The notes beneath the pieces were generated by a model that had not been told where the DNA came from, ran no database searches, and worked only from the letters and a program-made list of their open reading frames with translations. From contig CM060109.1 of assembly GCA_030522415.1 (NCBI GenBank), forward strand, positions 26,492,392 to 26,556,391: a stretch of 64,000 nucleotides of DNA, given 5' to 3'. The DNA is from Channallabes apus (taxonomy: Eukaryota; Chordata; Actinopteri; Siluriformes; Clariidae). The first letter of the stretch is position 1, and each line of letters opens with the position of its first letter. Made by a program: the position numbers and the translations under genes. Positions 38,227 to 50,760 of the stretch are shown here, in pieces.

Positions 38227-39219
38227 TAGGGAAATAACGATATGCCCAGGTCATGATACGGTACGTATCTCGATATTTTGAACAGAATTTAAAAATGAAA
38301 CTGAAATTCAAATAACATTCATTAACACATTAACAAATTTCAATAACTTTTTGTTGTACATACAATACACATTTAAATGTTTAATTAAAAAAAAACTTCT
38401 GTATTCAAAATAACAACTGAATATGTCTGTCACTGAAATTTTTTTTTTTTTAATTTAACATGAACTTAAAATTAAAAAGATACCTCAGACAGAACTTCTT
38501 AAAGCAGTAAAAAAATTTAAAATAAATTAAATGGTGTTTTGTTGAACATAAACACTAGTGTTTGTTTAGGTTACTTACATGACTTAGGGCACTATGAGTG
38601 CTCAAAAGAGAAGCCGTTATAGCCGCTTGTTGCTCGAGATGGCGCTCCAGCATATCCATGGAGCTGTTCCATCTCATTGCCACACCGATGATAAGCTTAT
38701 GTGATGCGATCTCAAGCATCTTTTGCTTTTCCGTGAGCGCAGCTGTGGCACTGAGGTGAAAGAAAGCCATGACTTTTCTTACGCGACCAAGCAATCGACT
38801 GACGCGAGGCACATTTAAACCTGCTTGCGACGCATGATTCAATGTGTGCGCGAAACACTTAATATGCGGCAACAACCTGGCTTCTCTCACTGCCACCTCC
38901 ATGTTGTGTGCCTTGTCAGTAACAACTGCAGTGCTATGAGGAGCCCTATCAAGCTCCCACTCTTGTACAGCCCATATATAAACTTCGGCTAAAAGCGGGC
39001 GAGTCCCACCCGTAATAACATGCGCTGTGATTATGGCTCTGACAAGCCTCCGAAGTCCACCCGTCTGTTGTAATTGCCACATTCTCTGCTTTTTTTTGTC
39101 ATTTTTTTTTACCGTCGTCCTGTCGCGTGACTGGAAAACCAAAATGCTGCCACACAATGTTACATTTCGTAACATTTTTGCATCGCGAAGTATCGTACTG
39201 CGATATTTCGTTACATCCC
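38227..39219 (-). mobile_element. hAT transposon relic with ZBED-type transposase fragment
   Basis: The ends TAGGGAAATAACGATATG (left) and CGATATTTCGTTACATCCC (right) are degenerate inverted repeats of the GGGATGTAACGATA class. The minus strand from about 39090 to 38555 keeps the central hAT transposase. Landmarks are HSTAVVTDKAHNMEVAVREA, then LPHIKCFAHTLNHASQAGLN, then RRVRK-like VRKVMAFFHLSATA, and MRWNSSMDMLERHLEQQAAI. These match the RNase H-like region with its CxxH-like segment (IKCFAHTLN). The BED finger and the C-terminal dimerisation domain are missing, so the protein is not functional as seen. Confidence 0.85.
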
Positions 39220-39221
39220 AA

Positions 39222-39222
<1 letters not shown>

Positions 39223-39254
<32 letters not shown>
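39223..39254. repeat. (AT)n microsatellite
   Basis: AT run between the hAT right end and a mariner fragment. Confidence 0.9.
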
Positions 39255-39259
<5 letters not shown>

Positions 39260-39420
39260 CTGTTAAAGGAGTTCCTGGGAGGCCAGTGTTTCAGACTAGA
39301 AGCAGGCAGTTTGATCTTGGCTCCAACATTCTGATAAAACTTTCTACACTGATGATGTCCAAGCACTAGTGAAATGCTGGGATAAGTGCGTTAGTGTGAG
39401 AAGGGATTATTTTTTTGTGG
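39255..39420 (+). mobile_element. Mariner-like element 3' fragment
   Basis: The plus strand reads LLKEFLGGQCFRLEAGSLI (about 39263-39320) and then ALVKCWDKCVSVRRDY (39365-39412). These match the C-terminal LGG.RF and W.KC....GDY segments of mariner transposases and are related to 8791-8935. Only the 3' end is present. Confidence 0.7.
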
Positions 39421-40011
39421 CTAGAGCAGATCTTCAACTGGAGCCTACTACCTTATTTCTTTCCTCAGGAACAGAAGCTTGACTAAAGATTTAGGAGAAG
39501 GACAAGAAAAGGAGGGCAGGAGGAAGGGATTTATCTCCCTGCAGGGCTGCTGTTTATTTTACTCCCCACAGCAGCGTAAAAGCATAGTGTGACTAACAAT
39601 CACTACAAACAATAACACACCCAGACCTAGAGGCTAATTAATACCCATTTAGCTTCATTTAGAATCCGAAGCAAACATACGGACTGAAAAATTGAGCACA
39701 GAACTGAAAGCTGCCGTTCACAAAGAGTCCATATGCACTTGCAATTAGAGCTGATGTTTACTAAGAATACAGCCTGCAAAAATTGCTTCAATATCTGTAT
39801 AACAGTAGAGCGAAAGAGAGATAGCGAGACATGTCAACTGGTAACAGCTCGGTTTGGTGTGTGTGTGAGTGAGTGACAGGTCTGTTTGCTCCTGTCTGAT
39901 GTGTTTGCTCTGTACAGGCTGTGTGCGTGGAGGTTCGCTAAGCAGATCCAGCCTCATAATGCATGGCTGCTGATGATAAGCTACCACTCTGTGTAATGGA
40001 CAAAAAGAAAT

Positions 40012-40099
<88 letters not shown>

Positions 40100-40636
40100 A
40101 TGCAAAGGGATGTTTGGATGTAAAAATTGCTAGCGAAGAGGAAAAAGATGATGGTATAAGTGGAGCAGGTGTATGTGGGAGGTCATATCGGACACTCTAA
40201 GAGCCCAGACAGGGACTGGTTCGCAGACTGGATATTAGGCTATGGCTCAGCGGATTGCCCATAAACACTAAAAATTTCAATATGTCTGTTGTTGATTGGG
40301 GAAATGTGTGGAGGTAGACCTCATGCTTAGAATTATTCATGAGGGGAGGGGGAGGAGTATAGAAGCATGGATGAAGGGTACAGATGTGGCCTTGGTTTCC
40401 ATGGAATCCAGTTGCACACACGTCACACTATTCCTCAAATAAATAAATAAATAAATAAATAAAAGCCACAAAAGTTGACAACCGAACACAAGGTCAGATG
40501 TATGGTGGCTCAGAGAGGGTCGTGAATCACTGGTGGATAACATGTTCCCAGCATGTATATAATAGTATGACATGGTCCTTAGAGGGAAAGTGAAATATGC
40601 ACAACAGGGGGAGGGAACAGGATTGCGTGTGTAAAT
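39421..40636. other. Non-coding DNA with (TG)n and (AAAT)n tracts
   Basis: Contains a (TG)n tract at about 40015-40099 and an AAAT run near 40438-40463; no gene or element end was recognised. Confidence 0.55.
40015..40099. repeat. (TG)n microsatellite
   Basis: About 40 TG units with two TATG interruptions near 40063-40071. Confidence 0.95.
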
Positions 40637-41528
40637 TAGGGCTACACGATATTAGGAAAATATGCGATATGCGATGTTGTTGAATACTGCGATAACGATA
40701 TTTCTTGCGATATAACATTTCCCTAGAGAAATGCATTTTTTATTATTATTATTGCCTATTTTTTTATTTATTTATTTATATGTAATGATCATATTAAAAT
40801 AAACAGGTAATAGATATTCGTCTGATGTAATTAAATCTAATTCAGGCTAAAAAGAAACTATATGTCAAGGAAGATGCAAATATTTAGACTTCAAAACACT
40901 ATGAATGACTTAAAACCCTCAGCAGATATTCTGACTTCTTGTTTGCTGTTACTATAAACCTGCCAACACAATATGAATTACTTTCAAACATGACTTTTTA
41001 TTTACATGTAAATAAACACTCATCAATAGTGTCTTAAAACAAGAGCATCTTTTAAACTAAATATTCTCTTTGGCTTGCCGTTTTTTTTTTTTTTTTTAAT
41101 AAAAAATATTATAAAAAAAAAAAAAATACTATTTGTCACACGCACGCGCGCACACACACACACACGCACGCACACACACACTCGCTCCGCGACCGGCACT
41201 AGGACCCGGAAGTAATGCGGGCGCGAACCCGGAAGTATAAGAGGAGTAAACAAATCATTTCATACAGCTTAGTCACTGAGTTCGCCATGTCGGTTCAGAT
41301 TGTTGACTTTCTGATTCGAGTGTGTGTTTATAGGTTAAATGTATGTTTTTCTCTTGCTCCCCTTCTGTGAGAGTCCTTAAACTAATTCGCGTGGTTATCC
41401 TGCCTACTCACTTGCTTCCGCGTTTGGGTTTACCGTCCACGCTATAAAGGGCTAACAGCTAATCGCTAAGTCTTCTGATCATCCGGGGTTAGTTCGCGAC
41501 AGAATGAAGTATAAAGATATAAATAATA

Positions 41529-41568
<40 letters not shown>

Positions 41569-41605
41569 CGATAACGATATTTTTTCGATATATCGTGCAG
41601 CCCTA
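40637..41605 (-). mobile_element. hAT-type non-autonomous element, copy B, with 8-bp target duplication
   Basis: The ends are TAGGGCTACACGATATTAGG and its complement ATATATCGTGCAGCCCTA. A perfect 8-base direct repeat GTGTAAAT flanks them (40629-40636 and 41606-41613), which is diagnostic of the hAT superfamily. The element is 969 bp. Its middle (about 41130-41340) holds a CA-rich tract and a minus-strand ATG at 41286-41288 opening a 29-codon frame (MANSVTKLYEMI...), possibly a remnant of the parent transposase start. Copy A at 37489 lies in opposite orientation about 2.4 kb away. Confidence 0.92.
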
Positions 41606-42856
41606 GTGTAAATCCTACTCTGCAGGGCTTCTAAACCCTTCAGAAATTACGAAACATATGTGGCCCTAAATTACAGGACTCCTCCATGTTCTCTATGTCC
41701 AGGATTCCAATCAGTGTTTCCTTCTGCAATGTTTCCCTGAACTAACCTACCTGACGCAAGTCATTAGTATATGAACAGACTCACTGCGTCGACATTGATG
41801 CGTGTTAATACGCAAATACACTTCTGCTTACAAACCATTGCTGTAAGTGTCAGTTTATGCAAAATGCATTTTTGACATTTTTTTTACTTTCACTATTAAA
41901 ACATTTAACCAATAATTCAACTGTCACACACAACTACTATTTGTAAGCCATGAGACTACAACTAAGTCTACAGGAATGTTATGGGCTACACAGATACGAG
42001 CCAGTCCTGGAAACCGTTTTAGATACCACCATGTTTAATTTCTGGAAAGCATTTGTAAATGAACAAAAATCAGGTTTTTTTGTTGTTGTTGTGAAGAGCA
42101 GTGGTTTCCATAGTCAGATTGAGTTACAAATGAGAAACTCTGATTGAGCTGTGTGAGAAACTCTCAATGTCTCTCCGATGTTTTATTTGTTTCTGCTTTT
42201 GCATTTGTGTGTGTACAAAAAAAAAAAAATGAAGTAATATTACTTTGATATTATCGTGTATAATTATAATGTTGCACATTTTTTCATCCATCTACTGTTT
42301 TGCTTCTTAACAAAAAGTCATGTAACTGACTCAGTGGAACAATAGAAGTCAAATCCACAGACTTGAAAATACACTGACATTTGTATTGAAAGTGGATTTA
42401 TAAGTGTGACCGTAAACAGTAAAGAGCAACCACAATGCCATGTATGTCAGAATTCTGGTCGAGTGCAGGAAGATATTTCTTTGTGTGAACTGAAAATCAT
42501 TATCCCCCTCTCAAGCTCCTGTCTGTGTGAAGTTGGATTAAATCCAAGGATCGTTTGAACTTGGATGTTGCAGTGGAAATGAGATGTGCCCGCTTCAAGC
42601 ACCCCACCTGACTGTTTTTTATTTATTTATTTATGTTTTTTTTTTTTTTAAAGCTGGGTCAAATTTCAGTTCTTTAGTCCCACTAGACCAGTAAGCCAAG
42701 TGCAAGAAAATATCCCATAGTTTTTTTTTTTTCTTTCTTTAGTTTCAGTGACATATGATGATGTTCTAAATTCTAAATCACGTGGTAGTCACGGGTTTGG
42801 ATTCACTGAAAAAGTCCATTTGGGTTTGTTTGCACAAATAGTCCCAGGTATAAATA
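41606..42856. other. Non-coding DNA, nothing recognised
   Basis: Contains A- and T-runs near 42220, 42640 and 42721; no exon was recognised. Confidence 0.5.
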
Positions 42857-43122
42857 CAGTGGAACCTTGGATTACGAGCATAATTCGTTCCGGAAGCGGG
42901 CTTGTATTTCAAAACACTCGTAAACCAAATCGAATCAAATCAAATTTTCCCATAAGAAATTATGGAAACTCAAATTATTCGTTCCACAGCCCCAAAAAAA
43001 CAAATGCATAACAATAATTAACACAAAATATAAAGTAATATACCAAATACCAAACCAAGATTTGTTCGTTTTCAAGGTCAAAATGTGTTAAAAATCGTTA
43101 CTCGCAATCCGAGGTTTCACTG
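42857..43122. mobile_element. Short TA-flanked MITE with CAGTGGAACCTTGGATTACG ends
   Basis: The left end CAGTGGAACCTTGGATTACG is complemented by the right end, which reads CGCAATCCGAGGTTTCACTG. TA dinucleotides flank both sides (42855-42856 and 43123-43124). The element is 266 bp with no coding capacity. The TA target and CAGTG terminus fit a Tc1/mariner superfamily MITE. Confidence 0.85.
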
Positions 43123-43908
43123 TATACATATTTTCCCAAAATGATGTAAAAAGTTTTTATTAAATTCATACCTTTAGCTTGGCTTTCTGCAAAGATGATG
43201 TTTGGTAAGGAGCCGGTGCCTGTTAAATTCTATGAATAAAGGTGGATATAAAAATAGTCATAGTTTCCGGGGTCACCTACTAAAAATAAGATCAACACAG
43301 AACTACAGCTTTGAGACCAGAAGTGTGTTGGTGTCTTTCAGTGTGAGAATGTGAGAGGATGTTTGTGTGAAGTGGCTTACGGCTTGTCTTTGGGAATGCT
43401 GGTGAATTTGAGAGCATGTGGTTGAGCTGGGCTCATGGGGTACTAATGATGTACAAGCTGTGGTATTGAAGAGGCAGGATGTACAGCAGCCGATGGCTGG
43501 CGTGTGGGTGTTTTTTATTTTATTTTTTTTAATGTGTGTGAAAGGGAAAGAAGTGCTGAGAAGCAGTAGTCGCAATAATCAGAAGTGTATTGTATGTGGT
43601 CTGATGTGCCCTTGAACCCCTTTTCAGGGTACGCTGCTGATTCATTGCGAGCAGTAAAGCATGCCGTGTTTTGACATGTATCTGATTCTATGTGTTATGA
43701 TCACCTGATCCCAGCTCTTTCAACTGTAACCTTTCATGTCACACACGTTTGAACCTTCCTGATAAAAGTAACTAGTTCGAGTACTTTTCCATTGCAGAAA
43801 ATAAAAACTCCTTTGTGATTCCTCATGCATGTTGTTTTAGTCAAAACCTTTATAATTATTCTACCATCATCACTCCATGAAGTTTGGCCCATAATATGTT
43901 AACTACTA
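43123..43908. other. Non-coding DNA, nothing recognised
   Basis: A 90-codon minus-strand frame at 43303-43575 shows no family resemblance. Confidence 0.5.
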
Positions 43909-44058
43909 ATACCCCTATCTCACCTACACGGGTACGTGCGGTAGCTGTAAGTACGGTTTATTACGATTCACTGTGAGTTTTGGCGCTGTGATTAGGTTTC
44001 CATCTTTCTGTGCGTCAGTCCTCACATAGTCGATCCGCATAGGTGAGAAAGGGGTATA
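43909..44058. mobile_element. Small MITE-like inverted repeat of about 150 bp
   Basis: The left arm ATACCCCTATCTCACCTACA (from 43909) pairs with the right arm TAGGTGAGAAAGGGGTAT (44039-44056). The inner parts are only weakly complementary. The size and end structure suggest a very short non-autonomous transposon, but no family was recognised and the target duplication is unclear. Confidence 0.5.
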
Positions 44059-44114
44059 ACAGCAGGAATAACAGAGGGGGGTGGGTTATCAGGGGCGGGG
44101 CTTGTAGGACGACT

Positions 44115-44115
<1 letters not shown>

Positions 44116-44180
<65 letters not shown>
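44116..44180. repeat. (CA)n microsatellite
   Basis: About 32 pure CA units. Confidence 0.95.
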
Positions 44181-44182
<2 letters not shown>

Positions 44183-46018
44183 AACGAAATCACAGCTGTC
44201 TAGCTCATGGCTTATATAAATTGTCTGAATAACGGATTACTTTTTTGAAAATATAACTAAGTACAGTAAGTTAGATTACTCGTTACATCAAAAAAGTTAT
44301 CTACTCTATATCATGTTACACCCAACACTGTTGGTCTCTCGTTTGTGTGTTTCATGTGTGTGCATTATCTGGATGTATTAGCTTTGTGTGCAAGTCCAGG
44401 TCCTGGGGCGAGTCTGTTTAACTCTATGGCACTGTGTAGACTTTTGTAGTCCAGATCAGGACAGATTTAAATGCACTTACTAGAATATGGACAGATTATA
44501 CAGACACCAGACATAAAGAGAGAGAGAGGTTGGAAATTAATTGCAGCACGCATGAGTGATTTTATTCACATGCTTTGTTTTTGCTTTATGATGAGAATGA
44601 TGTTGGTGTTGCGCAGAGTAGATAAGTATGTCCTTTGCTCAATAGTTTATGGCCACTGAGCCCTTCAAAGCAAAGTAGTGGTGTTAATCAAAGGCCAGCT
44701 CTCTCTCACCTATTGCACTTAACAGCAGATTTCCTTTTGAAGTACATGACAGTGCAGCCGTCGAGAGCTGAATAGTCAGCCATTATTGCGGCGGTCTCCC
44801 ACTTTTCAGTTTGTGTGAGTTGTCCATTAGCGTAGAAGGATGGTCAAAATACTCAACACTAATGACTAGATAGTCTAAGCTAGCCTTGTAAGTGCATTTG
44901 TGCTCCTTGTTGGCATTGTAATGCACCAGCCTTTCAACAACAGCTACTAATGCAAGCTGTAGATATGCTTAATGGTTTCTGAAGAGCTCAAGTACTTTGT
45001 AATAGCAGTGATGGCGCCGTCGCTGTTCATACACACGCGACGTGCGTGTCTCTTAATACTCCTCACACTCCTTAAAACTCCCTATGTTTGTCTCTGTTCT
45101 GTCTTGTTTAAAATACCGATGCTTTTTTTTCTATTCCTGTTTACATTCTGAACGTGTCGGTCCCACTCCAGTCCGCGCCAGATCTCTTGCTTGCCGCCGT
45201 TCACCTGTTACCTCATAGCTGTGGTTTAAAGGAAATAGCTTTTTTGGGAAATTGAGTGGAAACTCAAATTCAGTTGGGCAGATGTGAGCCTCTATTTAAG
45301 ATAAGGCCACAGTGTAAAAGAGTGTAATGCTCTGCAGGCAGGCACCGTGATCCTCCATCTGTACAACGCCTCAGTGCTGCATCCCTCCACTCGTACTGAG
45401 CAAATGAATGGCAGAGTGTTTGGGGGCAACACACAGCATCACTCTTGTGTCAGTACAGACCTGGTTAGATGTGTAGGTCAGGAAGGGTAGTTTTAGCCGA
45501 CAATAAATTGAAAACATATTTCTTGTTTTGTATGTCTGTGTATTATGGGTTAGTAGGACTATGGCCTCCAGGTTATTCCATTTCCTCTCCAAGTGGCTTC
45601 CTTTGGGTCAGATTTATTTATTTATTTGAGCTTTAAAGTTACCTGGTACAACTCTATATTGGTTATTTGCTCTGTGGGTGTTTCATATTTGTCAATCTCA
45701 ACAGCACCAAATCTGCTGCTTGGCTGTATAGTATGTAAATATAAATATTGAATTCCTGAGACTGTACTCCTATTATTCATGCTGTGTACTCCTATGTACT
45801 CCTATTATTCATGCTGTGTAGCAGGTGGATGAGTCTATGTGAGTTTGTGAAGGTGAAAGGTGTCATAACTGTCATCTGTTTTGCTCTTTGTGATTCTTAC
45901 AGCCATAAAAATGATCATGCATATCTGCAACTTCTAAAGCTCTGAGAAGTGAAGTGGCAGAACAACATCCCACAGGGACTTTGAGTATGCTGCCTACTAG
46001 TTTTATGCCCATTTGTTA
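44181..46018. other. Non-coding DNA, nothing recognised
   Basis: No exon or element end was recognised. A short direct duplication CTCCTATTATTCATGCTGTG occurs twice near 45767-45818. Confidence 0.5.
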
Positions 46019-46536
46019 CAGATATATACCTCAGCATACAAATTAAACCGTTCCAGAGGCGAGTTCTTGAGGCGAAAGACCACAGATAATCCATTCCAGC
46101 CACCCAAAAATACCACTAATTTTACCTATTTCCAGCACTATAATCATATTTATGCATATAACAATCAAAACAATTATTAAACACAATTAAATCAAGTAAA
46201 ATATGAAATAAGTAGACATTTCTTAATGTATGATTCCTCTTGGCACAGACTGCTTTAAAAACAAAACTGAAAGTCACCCTGTTTTCTTCTTGCTACTGTC
46301 CTTGATACCATTCTTTAGATCAATGGTGCTGTGTGTTTACTAAATCATGCACAAAAATACGTAAACCCGCAAACAAGATTTAAACAGCTCCCGAACGTAC
46401 GCAGAACTTAGCCGGCGTTTGGTTGGTCTCAGTTTGTTCCCCTGTATGTTATAAATGCTTCACTTGCTAAGACAAAATTTCGGTTCTTTAGGCAAAAATT
46501 CTAAATGCGGGGCGTTTGTATGCTGAGGTACCACTG
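46019..46536. mobile_element. TA-flanked MITE with TACCTCAGCATAC ends
   Basis: The left end CAGATATATACCTCAGCATA (diverged from CAGTGGTACCTCAGC) pairs with the right end GTATGCTGAGGTACCACTG. TA flanks both sides (46017-46018 and 46537-46538). It is about 518 bp and non-coding. By its terminus it belongs to the same broad group as the element at 42857. Confidence 0.75.
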
Positions 46537-49500
46537 TACTTTTTGTTTTATTTAATCTGAAATTTGACATACAATTTGTCAATTTGTTAGCTTTTTTTTG
46601 TAAAAGGTTTGTTAAATGTGTTCCGGTTTATTCTTTATCTTTGCTTTTTGTGGAAATCAGTTGAGCTTGCAGGACTATGCAGAAACCCAGGACACCATGA
46701 GGCACAAAAACCAGGAGAAATCTGATTAATGCAGATAAAAACAATTTACATGTTCATGTCAGGACAAAGCAGCAGTTCTACTGTTTTGATAAGCAATTAA
46801 ACATCATCAGCGAAAGAACAGAACAAAACCACACAATTTTAACAGTTGTTTATATCAGATCCTAATTTATTGAGTAAAGCAGATTTTTTACCTAGATTAT
46901 TTTTTTCTCTCGTTTCCAAACAGACACGGAAATTAACTATGCAATGAAATAGACAAAAAAAGGCATCAAAATAATACAAGCCAATAACATTCAAGTTGAG
47001 AATGAGTCAACTAATGTAACTAATATGTAATTGTTGATGTGAGTTTGCATGTTAAGATGTTTTAGTCTTGTTTAGGGGGGCGTTTTGGTGGAGATGGGGG
47101 ACACACTCAAGGAACTTGTTCCATAGACATGGAATTTAAGTAATTTAATTGGAATTTAAGTAAGATTTAAGTAATTTAATGATAAATATTATGTCATAAA
47201 TCACTGACAAATTACTGTGTGAAAAAACTATTGTGCTGTTTTTGGAAAACTGTCAACATCAGGATGGAAGCACACGACACCTTATCATTGAGTATTTGCC
47301 GATAATAGTGCAACCCTATTTTGTTTTGATCCTTAATTATCACAGCTCACATAACATTCCTCAACACTAGTCATTATTCATAATGTGTACATGTCAAAAC
47401 AAATGATTAGTGTTTTATTTTAATATTTATGTAATTTTTAACTTGGCCATTTCCTGGTTTACATGGTGAGGTTACTAAAATGCATTTTTGGTGCAAAAAA
47501 ATAACTGAAATATACCAAAGCAGGATGCCAGAGAGAGTGAGGTGTTAACTGCCAATTAAAGTAATGCAGAGCTTAGAGTTCTACCTGCAATATTGAAAAT
47601 ATTAGCAGGGTGAAACATTTGAAACCTCTACTTGCCACTGTGGGTAATTTCACATGCTAGTGCAATAGTCTACTACCATTTGGTGGACGGCAGGCATTAA
47701 TTTCAGACCCTGCTTGCGTTGTTATTGCTCTGCTGCAGGCTGAGTTACATTACTGTGTGACTGTTGTTCACCCACAGCTGTGTGTGTGAGACTGAGTGTG
47801 AAGTGTGTGCAGTGTGCACACATTAGTGTGCGGTTTCTGTTCTTCACAGGGTCTGAGTAGGTGTTGTCCATTTCCTCTGGCCTCTCTGGATTGAAATGGA
47901 ACACAACCGTTCCTGTCTTTTTCTTTCTATACCACTCAACCTGCAGCATCTCCTGTCTCAGGTGTTTTTTCAAACACTTCTGTGTGTGTGCTGCTGCTTT
48001 TCCAGACTGCTTATTCCAAGCATAAAGCCCATGAACCCGAGGCAGGGGGATAAAGAAGTCTGAAGTAAGCTTTAGATTTGCTGGTTTCCTGGCTTTTGTG
48101 TTCTTGGCAAAGAATTAAGGTGTGAATTTGGAGTGATGTTTTTACGCACCTGAGAAATGAAAGCAATCGCTTAGCTGCCCAGGCATGCATTTGTGACGTG
48201 CGATTATATGAGTGGAGATTAGGAGCATCGTCTCAGACCCTAATGAGGCTGTTTCTCAGGAGAGCAGATTAGAGTTGCACTTGAGTGGTTGGATTAGTGC
48301 TTGATTCTCCCATCTGTTGACCTGTGCACAATCCTCTGTAGAGTTTCTCCCATCTGTATTGGAGACCATCCATGATCAATTTAACCTGCAGGGTACCTCT
48401 TAGAAGTGATCTGGAACCAAAGGAATCCTGAGCAATCCATTGCCATTAACAGGCTTGACCAAACCCATCTGCTCCTGCTGAAGGTATGATCAGTCCCACC
48501 TGCTCCCACTGAAAGTGTAGGTGTGTTCCAATCGGCCTGAAGTACCGTGCGAAGTATACTGCACTGGGTATTTCAGCCATGATAAGTTGGATTCCAAACT
48601 GCAGGGAGCAAAACTGCTCAGTTCAACGGGAACTAACCATGTTGTAGGGAACAAGTAAACAATGGGTCTTCACTTCACCGAATGAAATATTTCCCATCCT
48701 ATGGCAAAAAAAAGAAAAGAGCTCAAAAAATTTGGTATGTATTTATCATTATTAATGAGGATGACATCATATTAATAGAACACAATCGTTTACATTTGAA
48801 TTTAATCAAGTATTATATACAGTAGGCTAGTAATCTGTGCAAAAGCATACATATAAGTGTTTTATAATGGTATCAGTTTTTTGTTTCAGTAAATATTCAA
48901 TATTTAATGTCCGCAGTGTGAAATTTCCACAGCAGCAGCGACAGATATTCTTATGTTACCATGGTAACACACGGAGATAGTGACGTCTGCGCTGGCGTCG
49001 TTGCAGGGTGTTCCGAATGGTCGAATTATAAAAATAATAATAATAATAATCAACAACAACAGGTTAAAAAAGTTATGTTTATTATTATAGACTTTTTATT
49101 TAGAAGTACCATCTAGAAATGGTTTCTTAACAACTTAAGAGTGAAATTAGACAAACTACAGGAGTCCTTTACAACCATCTACAATATTCTGTACTGATCT
49201 TGACACTCAATGTCGAAAACCTGACCCAGCATCCAAATGGTTTGAGCATATGCTCACTGCATCTCCACACCTGTATTTGCAGGATCCTCTGAGTAGGTAC
49301 ATCTTGCTGTGATCTGGTTCAAGCTGTACAATGCCTCTGATGGGGGATTTAGGAGCTCATTGTCTGCAGCACTCCAGCTCCAGTGTCCCCGTGAGCCAGT
49401 TCAGTTCTCCTGCATGGATTCAGTGGTCTGTAAGACAAACGTGAGCAGCGGGAATTCTCTCACATGTGAAAAGGGAAGAGTGTGGCAAGATAAAGTGAAA

Positions 49501-50760
49501 AAAGAAAGAGAATACATGAGTGACTTAGAGAGAATCAGGAGAGAAGCGTTTTAATTGCTCTGGTTGCATTAGAACACATCTTTTGCGACTGGGATACTAT
49601 TTTTATGCTGTGTGATCAGCCTGGATTATTGAAGAGATAATTGTGTTAAGTACATGATAAGTAGTTAATGAGCGGGGAAAAACAGAAAAGAAATGTCATA
49701 GAGATGAGGTTCTTGTACTTTTCAAATTCATTGTCAGTCCCTGCAACTTAAATGCATTTCTCCTGTCAGATTTTCTCCTGCTTGTTTATGATGCTCTCAT
49801 AATTGTATCTCCTGTAACAGCATCACTATTCACAAGGCTGGTGAGCCTCTGTATTATACAGTGCTGTGTTCTCTTTAGGCTCAGTCTCACATTGAAATGG
49901 CCTGTTTTTACCTTCCAGCATTATGGTGCAGCTCGTCCACAGTAAGCAGCATCTCTCTTGACTCAATAGCAAAGTTAAAGACTCTGGAGTGAAGGATGAA
50001 AAGAAATTTCAAACTACAGAATTTTCCAGCCAACAAAGACTGGTCGGCTGGTTGGCTTTAGGTTTTAAAGAGCTGGGCTTTTTTGAAATGCTCGGACCGA
50101 ATTCATTTTTATATTATTTTATTGATAAATTCAATTCTAGTAAGAAGGATCTAGATTACAATTCAACAGAGCTGTGAGATTTAAGCGATTTTGCAATTTA
50201 AATGATCTTTTGGTGTTTGATTTAAATTAATTAAATCAGTGGGTCAGTTTTCGACTGAGAATCGATTCACACTTAAAATTACAGCATTTAGGTAAATGTG
50301 TGAATGTTAAATGGTCTAAAATGTAAGAATTGATAAACACTTTTTGCAGAAAACAGTCTCCTTCCATCTTTCACAAATACTTTTGCTTGAATATCTTCTT
50401 CTCGTTTCTCTTCTTCTTTTTCCGGACATATGGATTGTTTTTGACTCCATTTTGGACTGGAGTTTGAAGCAGACGATTGGCAGGACAAAAAGATTATTTC
50501 TTTTTAAGGGACATGACATTTAAACCTGCAAGAAATGTGTTTGTGACTAATGGGTACATTTTGGTGCTGTTGAATTGAATGAGGTAAAAACTCACAACGC
50601 CCAAACATCAGTCTACCTGCTTCATAACTCTGCTATTCACAAATATGCAGATTGTTCCAGCCAGTATTGTTATTTTGCAAAAGCAGATGCTCTTTAAGGA
50701 AGTCACAATTAATTTTATTCTCAGCAGTTTTTCCAAGAAAACAAAAAATCGCTTGCATAA
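46537..50760. other. Non-coding DNA, nothing firmly recognised
   Basis: Over 4 kb of presumed intron. An AAT microsatellite lies near 49029-49050. GTGTTCC-type motifs at 48534 and 49009 were considered as transposon ends but are in direct rather than inverted orientation. An 81-codon frame at 49309-49554 has no recognised family. Confidence 0.45.

Noticed and set aside
48530..49030. Possible transposon bounded by GTGTTCC motifs with CpG-rich right part
   Set aside because: The two motifs are in direct rather than inverted orientation and no target duplication was found.
49309..49554. 81-codon plus-strand ORF considered as a second exon of the signal-peptide gene
   Set aside because: No convincing acceptor in the correct phase and no conserved extracellular domain pattern.
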